The notes under the pieces: model-generated
Databases searched by the model: none
What the model was told of the DNA's origin: nothing
Seen by the model: the letters and a program-made list of their open reading frames with translations, nothing else
Part shown: positions 16,001 through 25,486 of the stretch, piece by piece
Layout: the number at the start of each line of letters is the position of its first letter
Numbering within the stretch: position 1 is the first letter of the stretch
Program-made: the position numbers and the translations under genes
Assembly (NCBI GenBank): GCA_022340885.1
Contig: JAJDND010000020.1
Span: 1 to 64,000, forward strand
Reading direction: 5' to 3'
Source of the DNA: Desulfobacterales bacterium
Lineage (GTDB): Bacteria; Desulfobacterota; Desulfobacteria; Desulfobacterales; UBA11574
Length of the DNA stretch: 64,000 nt

Positions 16001-17302
16001 ATGGACAGACAACAGCAGGTAGAGAAACTTGCGAAATCCTGGGAAAAAGACCCTCGATGGAAAAACTTAAAACGATCCTACACCGCCGATCAGGTGGTCA
16101 AACTTCGCAGTTCCGTCCAGATCGAATATACCCTCGCCCGTTTAGGCGCTGAAAGGCTCTGGCATTTGATGCACTCGGAACCTTATGTCCAGGCATTGGG
16201 GGCATTGACCGGAAACCAGGCCGTACAACAGGTGCTGGCGGGACTGAAAGCCATCTATCTCAGCGGCTGGCAGGTCGCGGCCGACGCAAACACCGCCGGG
16301 CAAACCTATCCGGACCAGAGTCTTTATCCGGCCGATAGCGTTCCGGCGGTGGTTAGAAAAATAAACAATGCGTTGATCCGGGCCGATCAGCTTCAGCACT
16401 TGCATGACAGAGGCAATATCCACTGGCTGGCCCCCATTGTCGCCGATATCGAAGCGGGTTTCGGCGGACCGCTCAATACTTTCGAACTGGTCAAGGCCTG
16501 CATCGAGGCCGGAGCGTCGGCGGTTCATCTGGAAGATCAAATATCCTCTTTGAAAAAGTGCGGCCACATGGGCGGGAAGGTTCTGGCACCCTCTTCCGAA
16601 TTTTTGCGCAAATTTGCGGCCGCCCGGCTGGCCGCCGACGTCATGGGGGTGCCCACGCTGATGGTGGCAAGAACCGATGCCAGAGGCGCCCGCCTGACCC
16701 GGAGCGATATAGACCCCATCGACCAACCGTTTTTAACCGGAAGAAGAACCCTGGAAGGGTATTACGAAATCAAAGGCGGCCTGGACCTTGCCATTGCCAG
16801 GGCTCTGTCCTATGCGCCTTACGCGGACGTGATCTGGTGTGAAACCTCGACGCCGGATCTGGGTGAGGCCCGGGAATTTGCCGGGGCAATTCTGGAGACA
16901 TTCCCGGACAAACTGCTGGCGTACAATTGTTCGCCGTCCTTCAACTGGCGGCTGCATATGGATGATGCCGCAATTGTGAAATTTCAGGAAGAACTGGGAA
17001 CCATGGGGTATAAATTTCAATTTGTCACCCTGGCCGGTTTCCATACTTTGAATGCCGCCATGTTTGAATTGGCCAACGGGTATAAAACCGATGGGATGGC
17101 CGCCTACTCACGGTTTCAACAGCATGAATTCCGCATGGAGAGCCAACTGGGTTACAGCGCGGTAAAGCACCAATCGTTTGTGGGCGCCGGCTACTACGAT
17201 GAAGTCCAAACCATCATCACCGGCGGCGAGACCGAAACAGCCGCCCTCAAAGGCTCCACCGAGGAAGAGCAGTTTCATGAAGCAGGCAAGGGCGAAAGAT
17301 GA
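16001..17302 (+). CDS. aceA: Isocitrate lyase
   Basis: Isocitrate lyase splits isocitrate into glyoxylate and succinate. The catalytic loop KKCGHMGGK is present, with the active-site Cys187. Other signatures are [24 protein letters not shown] and YNCSPSFNW. The length (433 residues) is that of the enterobacterial enzyme (434). The start at 16001 (MDRQQQ) is set by GGGGAGGAG at 15987-15994; the open frame upstream to 15959 lacks a ribosome site. The next gene, aceK, is convergent rather than in an aceBAK operon. A GGCCTTCGGCC-type repeat begins 2 bases after the stop. No malate synthase gene is in the window. Confidence 0.96.
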   Translation: MDRQQQVEKLAKSWEKDPRWKNLKRSYTADQVVKLRSSVQIEYTLARLGAERLWHLMHSEPYVQALGALTGNQAVQQVLAGLKAIYLSGWQVAADANTAGQTYPDQSLYPADSVPAVVRKINNALIRADQLQHLHDRGNIHWLAPIVADIEAGFGGPLNTFELVKACIEAGASAVHLEDQISSLKKCGHMGGKVLAPSSEFLRKFAAARLAADVMGVPTLMVARTDARGARLTRSDIDPIDQPFLTGRRTLEGYYEIKGGLDLAIARALSYAPYADVIWCETSTPDLGEAREFAGAILETFPDKLLAYNCSPSFNWRLHMDDAAIVKFQEELGTMGYKFQFVTLAGFHTLNAAMFELANGYKTDGMAAYSRFQQHEFRMESQLGYSAVKHQSFVGAGYYDEVQTIITGGETETAALKGSTEEEQFHEAGKGER

Positions 17303-17303
17303 C

Positions 17304-17455
17304 AGGCCTTCGGCCGCTGGAGGTTGGAGGACCGGGAACTTCGTTCCCTCAAGGGTGGCTTCCAGCTCGGAGAGAGGTAAGAGATTTTACCTTAAGCCTA
17401 AAGCTAAGCGCTCCTACAACCTAACGCCGCCGGAGGCGCATTCAATCAACAATCC
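17304..17455 (-). repeat. Composite repeat (families 4b + 4a), aceA/aceK junction copy
   Basis: The block begins 2 bases after the aceA stop and runs into the last codons of aceK. Part 4b (17304-17373) contains two hairpins, GGCCTTCGGCC and GGGAACTTCGTTCCC. Part 4a (17385-17455) contains the dyad around CGCCGGAGGCG and ttaagcctaaagctaagcgc. An inverted copy lies at 19205-19352, on the other side of aceK. The aceK stop codon is part of the repeat. Confidence 0.75.
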
Positions 17456-19188
17456 AAATTGTTTCCCAGTCTGTGTTCCGGACGATAGGGAAAGACATCG
17501 ATGATTTCTCCGCTGAGCAGCCGGGACTGGATGTTTTGCCAATAAACCGCTTCGAACAGGTCGCTGTGGTGGTTCAAAAAAATGTCTCCCAAATCTCCTC
17601 TCAACCCCAGAAAATGCCGGAACTCTTCGGGAAATACGTCATGACTTCCCACACCGAACCAAACTTCGGAAGAAATTTCCTCCTCATAACTCACGGTTTT
17701 GGGCATAACCCTGAATTTACACACGGACAACAGACAAAGCTCGTCATAGTCGTAAAAAACTATCCGGCCGTGACGCGTGACACCGAAATTTTTGATCAAC
17801 AGGTCTCCCGGAAAAATATTTGACCCGGCCAGATCTTTGATGGCATTGCCGTAATCCACGGCAGCAGCCCGGGCATCGGATCGATCCGCTTTCTTAAGAT
17901 AGATATTGAGCGGTGTCACCCGGCGCTCGATATATGCATGCCTGATAACGACCTGGTTTTCATCGATCATTATATTCTGTTCGGCATTGCACTTCAGGCT
18001 GTTCAACAACTCCTCCGAAAAGCGGCCTCGGTTGAATTTCAGATATTCGAATTCCTGGGCATCCACCAGCCGGCCGGCCCGATCATGCTTGAATACCAGG
18101 TCATATTTGTCCATTACTTCGTTTCGGGTGGTTCGCTTGGGATAGGCAAAATGATCTTTGATGACTTTGAATACCAGGTCATAATCAGGCATGGTGAACA
18201 CTTCCATCACCATGCCTCTTTCTCCTTCAGCAATTTCGAACTTTTTGTCCGAACGGCTCAGGTGATTGAGCATGTCGCAATACAATTCGGATTTGCCGTG
18301 TTTGTTGTAGCCGATTGAAATATAGAGTTCCGCGATTCGCTTCCGGGGGATGATTGTCTTCAAAAAACTTACCAGTTCCGAAGGTTTTTCGACGTCGACA
18401 TGGAAATAGGAGCGGGTAAAGCTGAATAAGATGCTGACGTCGTTCTCATCCCAAAGAACAGCGTCAAGGACGATGCCGCCCGCCTTGTTGAGCAGTGCAA
18501 TAACCAGCGGGAAGACATCCGAACCCACGAAAATACGGCCGATCAGATAGGCGCCCTTTCCGCGATACAGCACGCAAGTCAGCATCTCGATGCGATCGAA
18601 GTACGGCGCGTCTCTCCTGCTCCGAAGATGGTTGTCGAGCTTTTCGGCAGCCAGCCGCGCATCTCGTTGAATATCTTCACAGACCGCATGATGGGGGTGA
18701 TCCTTGAGGATATCTTCCAACATCGACGCCGTCGGCCGGCCGCCGTCATAAGTGCGATACGGGAGACGGCCCAACCGCGGAGATTGTTTCCGGGTACAGG
18801 TATCCACGAATTCGATTTGCGGATCCACACCCACTGTAACAAATATTTTCCGGGTCACCGAATTGAAAAAAGTTTCCGCCAGCTCCCACACATCCAGTGT
18901 ATGGGTCAAGGCAAAATAGTTCTTTTTGACGTCGATCCAGGCGCTTTCGTCTTTGACCCGGCTGCCCAGCAGTTGCCCCACCGCTGCAACGATTTCATCC
19001 ACCACGGACTTATAAAGATCCAGCCTTTCTTCTGCATCGGCTTTCAATCCATGCCAATCCCGATTCACAAAGCGGCCCCTGGCCCGCTGCGTAATGATCC
19101 TGAATTGCGTATGAAATTTTTCAAACGCCCTAAGAACGGCACGAGCAACTTGTTCGGCGGAAGACTGATGGGGAAATCTTTGGTTCAT
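17446..19188 (-). CDS. aceK: Isocitrate dehydrogenase kinase/phosphatase
   Basis: AceK is a bifunctional enzyme that phosphorylates isocitrate dehydrogenase, and reverses it, to divert isocitrate into the glyoxylate shunt. The 580-residue length matches E. coli AceK (578). Family marks are RNEVMDKYDLVFKHDRAGRL, the kinase-like ATP site region around GERGMVMEVFTMPDYDLVFKVIKD (about 330-355), DLLIKNFGVTRHGRIVFYDYDE (metal-binding and regulatory part) and EVWFGVGSHDVFPEEF. AceK is usual in gamma- and betaproteobacteria and less expected here. The gene is bracketed by two inverted copies of one composite repeat (17304-17455, 19205-19352), with the repeat including its stop codon. Acquisition as a unit is possible; codon use is not visibly different. 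Confidence 0.96.
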   Translation of the reverse strand: MNQRFPHQSSAEQVARAVLRAFEKFHTQFRIITQRARGRFVNRDWHGLKADAEERLDLYKSVVDEIVAAVGQLLGSRVKDESAWIDVKKNYFALTHTLDVWELAETFFNSVTRKIFVTVGVDPQIEFVDTCTRKQSPRLGRLPYRTYDGGRPTASMLEDILKDHPHHAVCEDIQRDARLAAEKLDNHLRSRRDAPYFDRIEMLTCVLYRGKGAYLIGRIFVGSDVFPLVIALLNKAGGIVLDAVLWDENDVSILFSFTRSYFHVDVEKPSELVSFLKTIIPRKRIAELYISIGYNKHGKSELYCDMLNHLSRSDKKFEIAEGERGMVMEVFTMPDYDLVFKVIKDHFAYPKRTTRNEVMDKYDLVFKHDRAGRLVDAQEFEYLKFNRGRFSEELLNSLKCNAEQNIMIDENQVVIRHAYIERRVTPLNIYLKKADRSDARAAAVDYGNAIKDLAGSNIFPGDLLIKNFGVTRHGRIVFYDYDELCLLSVCKFRVMPKTVSYEEEISSEVWFGVGSHDVFPEEFRHFLGLRGDLGDIFLNHHSDLFEAVYWQNIQSRLLSGEIIDVFPYRPEHRLGNNLDC

Positions 19189-19204
19189 AAAAAGGAGCTA
19201 AAGG

Positions 19205-19352
19205 TGATTGTTGATTTATGATTGAATGCGCCTCCGGCGCCGTTAGGTTTGAGGAGCGCTTCGCTTTAGGCTTAAGGCAAAAGCCCTTGCCTCCACCCTC
19301 AATGGAGCGAAGTTCCCAGTCCTCCAACAGCCGAAGGCCTTTCCTCTTTCCC
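19205..19352 (+). repeat. Composite repeat (families 4a + 4b), aceK upstream copy
   Basis: This is the inverted partner of 17304-17455. Part 4a (about 19205-19290) has gattgaatgcgcctccggcg and gaggagcgcttcgctttagg; part 4b (19285-19352) has ggagcgaagttcccagtcct and gccgaaggcctttcc. It begins 17 bases upstream of the aceK start. Confidence 0.75.
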
Positions 19353-19404
19353 AATTACTTGATGGGTCGAGGAGTTTTTCTCCTAAATCCTTAATAAGAG
19401 CGGA

Positions 19405-19604
19405 ATGGATAATCTTTTTTTAAATCGGATGCTGTTTGAGTGGCTTAGGGATCATTAAGTAAGAACAGGCGCATTTCGAACTTGTGTATTTAAAAGAATT
19501 TAAAATGATAAGCTTAACCGATTGGTATCTTAAAGATAATATCCTGTTCTTCCTTTACGATCCCTTGCCGCGAGTTCATGCGGTTTAAAAAAAAGATTAT
19601 CCAT
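19405..19604. repeat. 200-bp imperfect palindrome
   Basis: The ends match as inverted repeats (ATGGATAATCTTTTTTTAAA at 19405-19424 and its complement at about 19584-19604). A second nested pair is GGGATC-x4-AG-x-AAGAACAGG (19448-19469 and the complement at 19543-19564). Between these the two arms can still be aligned, so the whole element folds back on itself around 19505. It has no coding capacity and resembles a MITE or the core of an RNA hairpin. Only this copy was seen in the window. Confidence 0.65.
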
Positions 19605-19885
19605 GGAGCGCCTGTTCGGAAAACACCCCGAACCCAATTGCTTATCTTCTGACTTTCTGATCCTCTATCCTTCCGTGCTCCGTCGTCTGTTTGTATTCGT
19701 CCCTCTTCCGAGCGCAGCGGTCGTCCTTCGTCCCTCGGTTGTCTGTCTTCCGTCCTCCGTCATCTGTCATCTTTCGTCCGTCATCCCAGCGAAGCGGTCG
19801 TCCATCTTCCCTCGCCTTCCTCATTTGTTTGCTTCCAACCTCAAGGGAACGAAGTTCCCGGTCCTCCAACGGTCGAAGGCCTTTC

Positions 19886-21307
19886 CTACATCAACGTCAT
19901 AGCCGCCGTCCTGGACAGCTCGATAATATATTGGGGAAAGATTCCGCCGGCGACCATCCCGAATATCAACAGCCCGGCCAGGACTTTTATAGAACCGGGC
20001 ACCTGGAGTTCGGGCAACTGTTCTTTGGGCTCCAGAAGATAAGCCGCCCTCACCACCAAGAGGTAGTAGTAAAGTGAAATGACCACATTGATCATGGCAA
20101 TAAGTACCAGCATAAAGTAACCTTTTTGCATGGCCGCGGTAAAGATCAAAAGTTTGCCCGTAAAGCCGATGGTGGGCGGAATACCGGCCAGCCCGAAAAG
20201 CGCCATCATCAGGGCCATTGCCAGAATCGGGGACCGGCGGTGCAGCCCGGCCAGGTGTTCGATGTCCAAATTCCTGCCGTCATCCGACACTTTGACGAGC
20301 ACCAGAAAACAGGTGAATTTCATCATCAAAATAGAGAGTGCATAAAAAATGGCGCTGGAATAACCGGCCTGACTCATGCTCAAAATTCCGATAAGCACAT
20401 ATCCGGCATGGGCGACGCTGGAGTATGCCAGCAGCCGCTTAAAGTCCTTTTGGACGACGGCGGCCAGATTGCCGATGGTCATGGTCACAATGGAAAGCGT
20501 CACCAGCATATGCACCAGGTAGGCGCTGCCGTCGCCGGCCAGTGCAACGATTCTGATGAGGATGGCGATGGCCGCAACCTTGGAAGCCGTGGCGATATAG
20601 GTGGTGACCTGGTTGGCGGCGCTCTCGTAAACATCGGGCGCCCAGAAATGAAACGGAAAGACAGCCAGTTTGAAAAAAAATCCGGTCAGCAGCAGAATCA
20701 GGGCGATAATCACCACCGGCCGGTTGAGGACCTTCGGAAGTATTTTAAGAATTTCCACCAGATATGCGACATGGATGCTGCCGTAAAGCAACGCAAAACC
20801 AAAAAGCATCAAAGCCGATGCAGAAGCCCCGATCAAAAAATATTTCAGGCCCGCATCGACGCCCCGGTCGCGCCCTTTTCGCAGAAAAACCAGGGTGTAA
20901 AGAGAATAGCTGGAAAGCTCCAGGGCAACGTAAACGGTCAACAGGTGAACGCTGCTGACCAGCATCATCATGGCCAGCGTACAAGCGCTCAGCAAGAAAT
21001 AGAATTCCGGGTGATGCCGCTTTGCTATCCCTTCGAGCTCCGTACACAGGCATACCACCAAAAAAAGCCCCATGGACAGCATGACTTTAAACACCTGAGA
21101 AAACAGGTCGATACGATAGGTTCCTGAAAAGAGGTCTCCGGTCAAGCGCACACATGCCAGACAAACCCCAACTCCCACGGAAGCCAAAACCAGGGCAGTG
21201 AAGTAGAGTTGTTCGGGTTTGATCCGCCGCATCATGGACAAACACAAAAATACGGTGCTCACCAGTAAAAAGTAGAATTCGGGGCTGAAAATTATCCAGT
21301 TCATCAT
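19886..21307 (-). CDS. nuoN: NADH-quinone oxidoreductase subunit N
   Basis: Membrane subunit of complex I, one of three antiporter-like proton channels. The 473-residue protein is hydrophobic throughout and has the family's central lysine/glutamate signatures (ELSSYSLYTLV, FFKLAVFPFHFWAPDVYESA, AYSSVAHAGYVLIG, GIPPTIGFTGK). It starts inside the last codons of nuoM (ATGA overlap at 21304-21307) and is the last gene of the locus. A family 4b repeat begins at its stop codon. Length is close to E. coli NuoN (485). Confidence 0.95.
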   Translation of the reverse strand: MMNWIIFSPEFYFLLVSTVFLCLSMMRRIKPEQLYFTALVLASVGVGVCLACVRLTGDLFSGTYRIDLFSQVFKVMLSMGLFLVVCLCTELEGIAKRHHPEFYFLLSACTLAMMMLVSSVHLLTVYVALELSSYSLYTLVFLRKGRDRGVDAGLKYFLIGASASALMLFGFALLYGSIHVAYLVEILKILPKVLNRPVVIIALILLLTGFFFKLAVFPFHFWAPDVYESAANQVTTYIATASKVAAIAILIRIVALAGDGSAYLVHMLVTLSIVTMTIGNLAAVVQKDFKRLLAYSSVAHAGYVLIGILSMSQAGYSSAIFYALSILMMKFTCFLVLVKVSDDGRNLDIEHLAGLHRRSPILAMALMMALFGLAGIPPTIGFTGKLLIFTAAMQKGYFMLVLIAMINVVISLYYYLLVVRAAYLLEPKEQLPELQVPGSIKVLAGLLIFGMVAGGIFPQYIIELSRTAAMTLM

Positions 21308-22782
21308 GGCAACCCGGAAATAAAAGGTATGGACGCCGTCTGTATCATGTTCAGCATAACATCGGGAAACAGACCGAAAATGACGATAACCGAAACCAGG
21401 ATCATTCTGGGGATACCCAGCTTAAACGAAACATCTTCAAGGTGCGCAAAACGCTCCTTTGGCGGACCGTAGCAGGTTCGCTGCACCACCCGGAGCATGA
21501 ACAGCGCACTCACGACCAAAGCACAGACTGCCAGTATGCCGTACAGCGGATAAACTTTGAAGGAAGAAATAAAGACCGTGAGTTCCGCCCAAAAACTGGC
21601 CAGACAGGGAACGCCGATGCCGGTCAGCGCCGCTACGATCAAATATCCGGAGGCCACCGGCATGGTACGGCTCAGCCCTCCCAGCTCCACAATGGATTTT
21701 GTGTGGGTCCGGTCATAGATATAGCCCACCGACGAGAAGAAGAGTGCCGTCATCACCCCATGGGCAAACATCTGAAAGACGGCACCGTTGAGCCCTTCGA
21801 CCGTTACCGTGGCCAGTCCCAACCCCACGATCCCCATGTGTGACACGCTGGAATATCCGATGACGAATTTGAGATCGGTCTGGCTCAACCCCACAAAAAC
21901 ACCGTAGACAATACCGATGACGGCCAGCAGCGCCATGAGATGCGCCCAATACTGCCAACCTTCGGGGCAAAGGAAGATGCCCACCCGCAGCACGCCGAAG
22001 GCGCCGATTTTCATGAGCACGCCGGCGTGGATCATGCTCACCGCCGTGGGCGCCGCCACATGCCCCGTGGGCGACCAGGTGTGAAAGGGCCAGACACCCG
22101 CTAAAATGCCGAAACCGATGTACAAAAGGATAAATGCGAATTTTTGCTGAAAGGGCGTGAAGGTCCCCGGATGCATGAGCGCCACAAGGTCGAATGTATG
22201 AAATCCCGATTTGACCACCAGATAAATAATAGCCGGAAGAACCAGGGCGCTGCCCGCCAGAAGATACAGGGTCAGTTTCATGGCCGCATATTCCTTGCGC
22301 GTGCTTCCCCACACGGCAATGAGCAGATACATGGGAAAAAGCGACACATCAAACCAGATGAAAATAAAGAAAAGATCCATGCTCATGAACATTCCGAAGA
22401 CACCGCTGACCAGAAGAAAAATCAGCGCGAAGAACTCCTTGACACGGGTTTCGAGCTCCCACATGGTGAGCACGCCGGTAAAAAAAACGATTCCGGTCAG
22501 CAGGAGCATGGGCAGACCGAATCCGTCGGCGCCGTTATAATAGGAAATTCCCAGAGACGGAACCCATTGATACTTTTCCACGAATTGGAGCCCGCCCTGG
22601 GTCTTGTCATAGGCAAAAAACAGATAAGCGGATAACAACAGGGTGACCCCGGAGCAGACGGCGCTGACCCATTTGATGGCGTCTTTTTTATCTTCGGGGA
22701 TAAACAGGATGATTAAAAGCCCGGCCACACAGCTGAACAGAATCGAGGACAGATACGGAAAATGTGCATATGCAATGGGCAT
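21304..22782 (-). CDS. nuoM: NADH-quinone oxidoreductase subunit M
   Basis: Second antiporter-like membrane subunit of complex I. The 492-residue hydrophobic protein has MWELETRVKEF, LFFIFIWFDVSLFPMYLLI (helix 5 region), GVWPFHTWSPTGHVAAPTAV and VIGYSSVSHMGIV. The conserved Glu of helix 5 (usual WE) appears as D in WFD, a conservative change worth noting. It ends overlapping nuoN by 4 bases and begins 12 bases after nuoL, so the three genes L-M-N are tightly coupled. Confidence 0.95.
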   Translation of the reverse strand: MPIAYAHFPYLSSILFSCVAGLLIILFIPEDKKDAIKWVSAVCSGVTLLLSAYLFFAYDKTQGGLQFVEKYQWVPSLGISYYNGADGFGLPMLLLTGIVFFTGVLTMWELETRVKEFFALIFLLVSGVFGMFMSMDLFFIFIWFDVSLFPMYLLIAVWGSTRKEYAAMKLTLYLLAGSALVLPAIIYLVVKSGFHTFDLVALMHPGTFTPFQQKFAFILLYIGFGILAGVWPFHTWSPTGHVAAPTAVSMIHAGVLMKIGAFGVLRVGIFLCPEGWQYWAHLMALLAVIGIVYGVFVGLSQTDLKFVIGYSSVSHMGIVGLGLATVTVEGLNGAVFQMFAHGVMTALFFSSVGYIYDRTHTKSIVELGGLSRTMPVASGYLIVAALTGIGVPCLASFWAELTVFISSFKVYPLYGILAVCALVVSALFMLRVVQRTCYGPPKERFAHLEDVSFKLGIPRMILVSVIVIFGLFPDVMLNMIQTASIPFISGLP

Positions 22783-22794
22783 CTTGTTATAACC

Positions 22795-24702
22795 TTAAAA
22801 GAAAAAATAAAGTGCCAGAAAAAAGACGGCCACAAACATCACCAGCAGTTTATACTGAATCATGGAAAGATGCAGGTCGGAAATCATCCGGCCGCTTTTT
22901 ACGGTACCGTCACACACGGCGTCGATGCTTCCGTCAATGACGCGGTTGTCATTTTGGGTACAGATGTTGGACACTCCCCGGTAAATCACGACATCCAGAA
23001 GCCGGCGGTACATCCGGTCAATATACCATCGCTCGAGAAACAGTGATTTTAACGCGGGGATCCGCTCGACAAAACCGATCTGACCGGCTTTTCTGCGGCC
23101 GAATTCCATCCATGTCACCACAAGCCCCAGCACAGCCAGACTCACGGAGACATATAACAGCCAATCCGAATGATGCCCGGCCATCTCTTCCACGCCGGCT
23201 AAGCGGCCTGAAAGAAAACCCTGCAGCATTTTTTTGCCGAAACCCAGCACCACCGTAATTGCCGCAAGGATAACCAGCGGCCATGCCATCTCCCGGTCAT
23301 GATGATGTTCTGTTTCTTCGTGGCCGTGGACGGCCGAGTTTTCCTGCGCCGCCTCATCGTTTATTTCTTTCGGGAATACGATAATGAAGATCAGGCGAAA
23401 TGCATAATATGCGGTTAAAAACACGCCCGCAAGTCCGGCGGTCAGCCATATGGGATTACCCAGGCCCGCCAATTGCGCCATAATCATTTCCTTGCTGAAA
23501 AAGCCGGAAAACGGCGGCAGGCCCGACAAGGCAGCGGCGGCGATGACCATACAGATCATGGGCGTTTTTAAATGCCGGCCGCCCTTTCTCCCGATGTCGA
23601 ACATGTCGTTGGTTTCATATTGATGGATAAAAACCCCGGAGCAAAGGAACAACAAGGCCTTGAATCCGGCATGGGTGGTCAGGTGAAATACGCCGGCGAC
23701 ATAACCTCCCGCAGCCAACCCCATAATCATATATCCCAGTTGGCTGATGGTGGAATAGGCCCAGACCTGTTTGATATCCCGGCTGACCATGGCCATGGTG
23801 GACGATAATAGCATACTGATGGTGCCGACGGCGAGGCAGACGGTCATGGCCGTTGCTGAATGGCTGAAAAAAGGAAAAAGACGGGCAAAAAGAAAAACCC
23901 CCGCAGCCACCATGGTGGCCGAGTGCAAGAGCGCACTGACCGGCGTGGGGCCTTCCATGGCATCCGGCAGCCATGTCAGCAACGGAAACTGCGCGCTTTT
24001 GCCGACGACGCCGCCAAAAATCAAAAGGGCCGAAAGCGTGATCAGTCCCGGTGACATGACCGCCGTCACCATGGGGCTGTTCAGTTTCAGAATGTCCAGA
24101 TTCCCCAGGTTCATCAAGACCAGCAAAAGACCGAGCATAAACGCCACGTCTCCGAGACGGGTCATGACAAATGCTTTTTTCCCGGCCTCGCTGGCACTGA
24201 ATTTTTCGTACCAGAAACCGATGAGCAAATAGGACGACAACCCCACCAGTTCCCAAAAGACATATAACTGGAACAAGGAGGCGGACAGGGTTAGGCTGAT
24301 CATGGCCCAGGCAAACAGCGACATGAATGCATAATAGCGGGAAAATCCCCTGTCTCCGGCCATGTAGCCGAGGGAATAGATCTGGACCAGAAAACAGATG
24401 ACGGTCACGATGGTCAGCATCAATAGGCTCAGTGGGTCCAGAAGAAAACCGACCGGGATGGTGATGAAACCGGATACCAGCCATTTCCCGGCGTATTGTA
24501 CGGATGTTGTCAGATGCCGGTATTGGATGATCAGAAAAAGAGCGCCCGCAAGTGAGACGGAAACCGCCCCGATGGACAGCCCGGCGCTGAGCCGTTCATT
24601 TTTCCGGGTAAAGACCATGATCAGCAAAAAGGCGACAAAAGGCAGCACCGCCGTCACGGCAGTCATTAAAACGGTCCAGTTACTTATGGGTGTCGAAGTC
24701 AT
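22795..24702 (-). CDS. nuoL: NADH-quinone oxidoreductase subunit L
   Basis: Largest antiporter-like subunit (635 residues; E. coli 613), carrying the long lateral helix at its C-terminal end. Family marks are WELVGLSSYLLIGFWYEK, GKSAQFPLLTWLPDAMEGPTPVSALLHSAT, YSTISQLGYMIMGLA and HAGFKALLFLCSG. A His-rich loop (HGHEETEHHHDREMAW, about 475-490) sits between the antiporter domain and the lateral helix. It pumps protons coupled to quinone reduction. The gap to nuoK upstream is 285 bp and filled with repeats, which is unusual inside a nuo operon. Confidence 0.96.
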   Translation of the reverse strand: MTSTPISNWTVLMTAVTAVLPFVAFLLIMVFTRKNERLSAGLSIGAVSVSLAGALFLIIQYRHLTTSVQYAGKWLVSGFITIPVGFLLDPLSLLMLTIVTVICFLVQIYSLGYMAGDRGFSRYYAFMSLFAWAMISLTLSASLFQLYVFWELVGLSSYLLIGFWYEKFSASEAGKKAFVMTRLGDVAFMLGLLLVLMNLGNLDILKLNSPMVTAVMSPGLITLSALLIFGGVVGKSAQFPLLTWLPDAMEGPTPVSALLHSATMVAAGVFLFARLFPFFSHSATAMTVCLAVGTISMLLSSTMAMVSRDIKQVWAYSTISQLGYMIMGLAAGGYVAGVFHLTTHAGFKALLFLCSGVFIHQYETNDMFDIGRKGGRHLKTPMICMVIAAAALSGLPPFSGFFSKEMIMAQLAGLGNPIWLTAGLAGVFLTAYYAFRLIFIIVFPKEINDEAAQENSAVHGHEETEHHHDREMAWPLVILAAITVVLGFGKKMLQGFLSGRLAGVEEMAGHHSDWLLYVSVSLAVLGLVVTWMEFGRRKAGQIGFVERIPALKSLFLERWYIDRMYRRLLDVVIYRGVSNICTQNDNRVIDGSIDAVCDGTVKSGRMISDLHLSMIQYKLLVMFVAVFFLALYFFF

Positions 24703-24987
24703 GTTGTCCTGTAACTTAGCAGCTGTCCTATTTCCTCTTTTCTCTTTCCTGATCTCTGATGTAAAATTGATGATTCATGATTGTTGATTGAAGGTGTCGC
24801 TTTGCTCCAGTAATTTAATATTTTACTTTCTCACCCTCTGCTTCCCATCGTCCATCGTCCCAGCGAAGCGGTCGTCCCTCTTCCGAGCGCAGCGGTCTTC
24901 CTTATTCCATCGATCATCTGTCCTCTGAGTTCCGACCTCTGACTTCCGTTCTCCGTCGTCCGACTCCGACTTCCGGCCCTTTCCCCG
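24703..24987. repeat. Repeat-filled gap between nuoK and nuoL
   Basis: The gap contains a partial 4a unit (gattcatgattgttgattga at about 24770-24788) and pyrimidine-rich microrepeats (24835-24990; cgtccatcgtcccagcgaag, ctgacttccgttctccgtcg). No gene or clear promoter was seen. Confidence 0.55.
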
Positions 24988-25281
24988 TCAATTATAGGCC
25001 CCCGGATCCACACTCCCCTTTCGCCGGTAGGCACAGACGATCAGGGCCAGTCCCACGGAAACCTCGGCCGCGGCGATGGCCAGTATAAAAATCGCGATGG
25101 CCTGTCCTTCCAGAAGCTGCCAGCGCAACGCTGCCCCGATAAAGGCAATCGCCCCGGAATTCAACATAATTTCCAGGCCCAAAAGAATCATGATCAGATT
25201 CCGCCGCGTCACCGCGCAGAACATTCCCATCAAAAAAACGATTCCGGCCAACACGATCACATGGCTGTATGGCACTATCAC
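24988..25281 (-). CDS. nuoK: NADH-quinone oxidoreductase subunit K
   Basis: Small membrane subunit (97 residues; E. coli 100) with three transmembrane helices. The conserved Glu in LLGLEIMLNSG on helix 2 and a second acidic residue in AAAEVSVGLAL on helix 3 are both present; these are needed for proton transfer. It is 198 bp downstream of nuoJ. The C-terminal tail RRKGSVDPGAYN runs up to the microrepeat region. Confidence 0.95.
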   Translation of the reverse strand: MIVPYSHVIVLAGIVFLMGMFCAVTRRNLIMILLGLEIMLNSGAIAFIGAALRWQLLEGQAIAIFILAIAAAEVSVGLALIVCAYRRKGSVDPGAYN

Positions 25282-25359
25282 TTTTGATCCTCGTTCATAT
25301 TTACGAATCCCCTAATTCGGCGTTCGACCGATCTACTACCCTATTTTCAATTGCCTAAC

Positions 25360-25486
25360 GTTTGAAGTGATCTAAAGTGCCTAAAGTTGAGGTAGCGCTG
25401 ACGCGCATTCATTGAAACATAATTAAATTGCCTTAAATTCCTTAACTTTAGCTCACTTTAGTTCACTTCAAACTTTAGCTCACTTA
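25360..25486. repeat. CTTTAGTTCACTT-type microrepeat next to nuoJ stop
   Basis: Repeats of actttagctcact/tttagttcacttcaa occupy 25445-25486, with complementary units (gtgatctaaagtgcctaaag) at 25366-25385. The two sets can pair to a long imperfect hairpin. The repeat begins right at the nuoJ stop codon. Confidence 0.55.

Larger units (their letters stand above)
19189..19885. other. 697-bp intergenic region between aceK and nuoN
   Basis: It contains a composite repeat (19205-19352), a 200-bp imperfect palindrome (19405-19604), a pyrimidine-rich microrepeat (19640-19830; units such as cttccgtc, gtcctccg and tcatctg) and a family 4b copy (19831-19885) that ends at the nuoN stop. No coding sequence is supported. 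Confidence 0.6.

Noticed and set aside
17304..19352. Insertion sequence carrying aceK
   Set aside because: The inverted repeats have no transposase between them and other copies stand alone elsewhere in the window.
20126..21127. Long plus-strand open frame of 333 codons
   Set aside because: Antisense to nuoN, whose protein is clearly conserved. The Gln/His/Lys-rich product is a typical shadow frame of GC-rich coding DNA.
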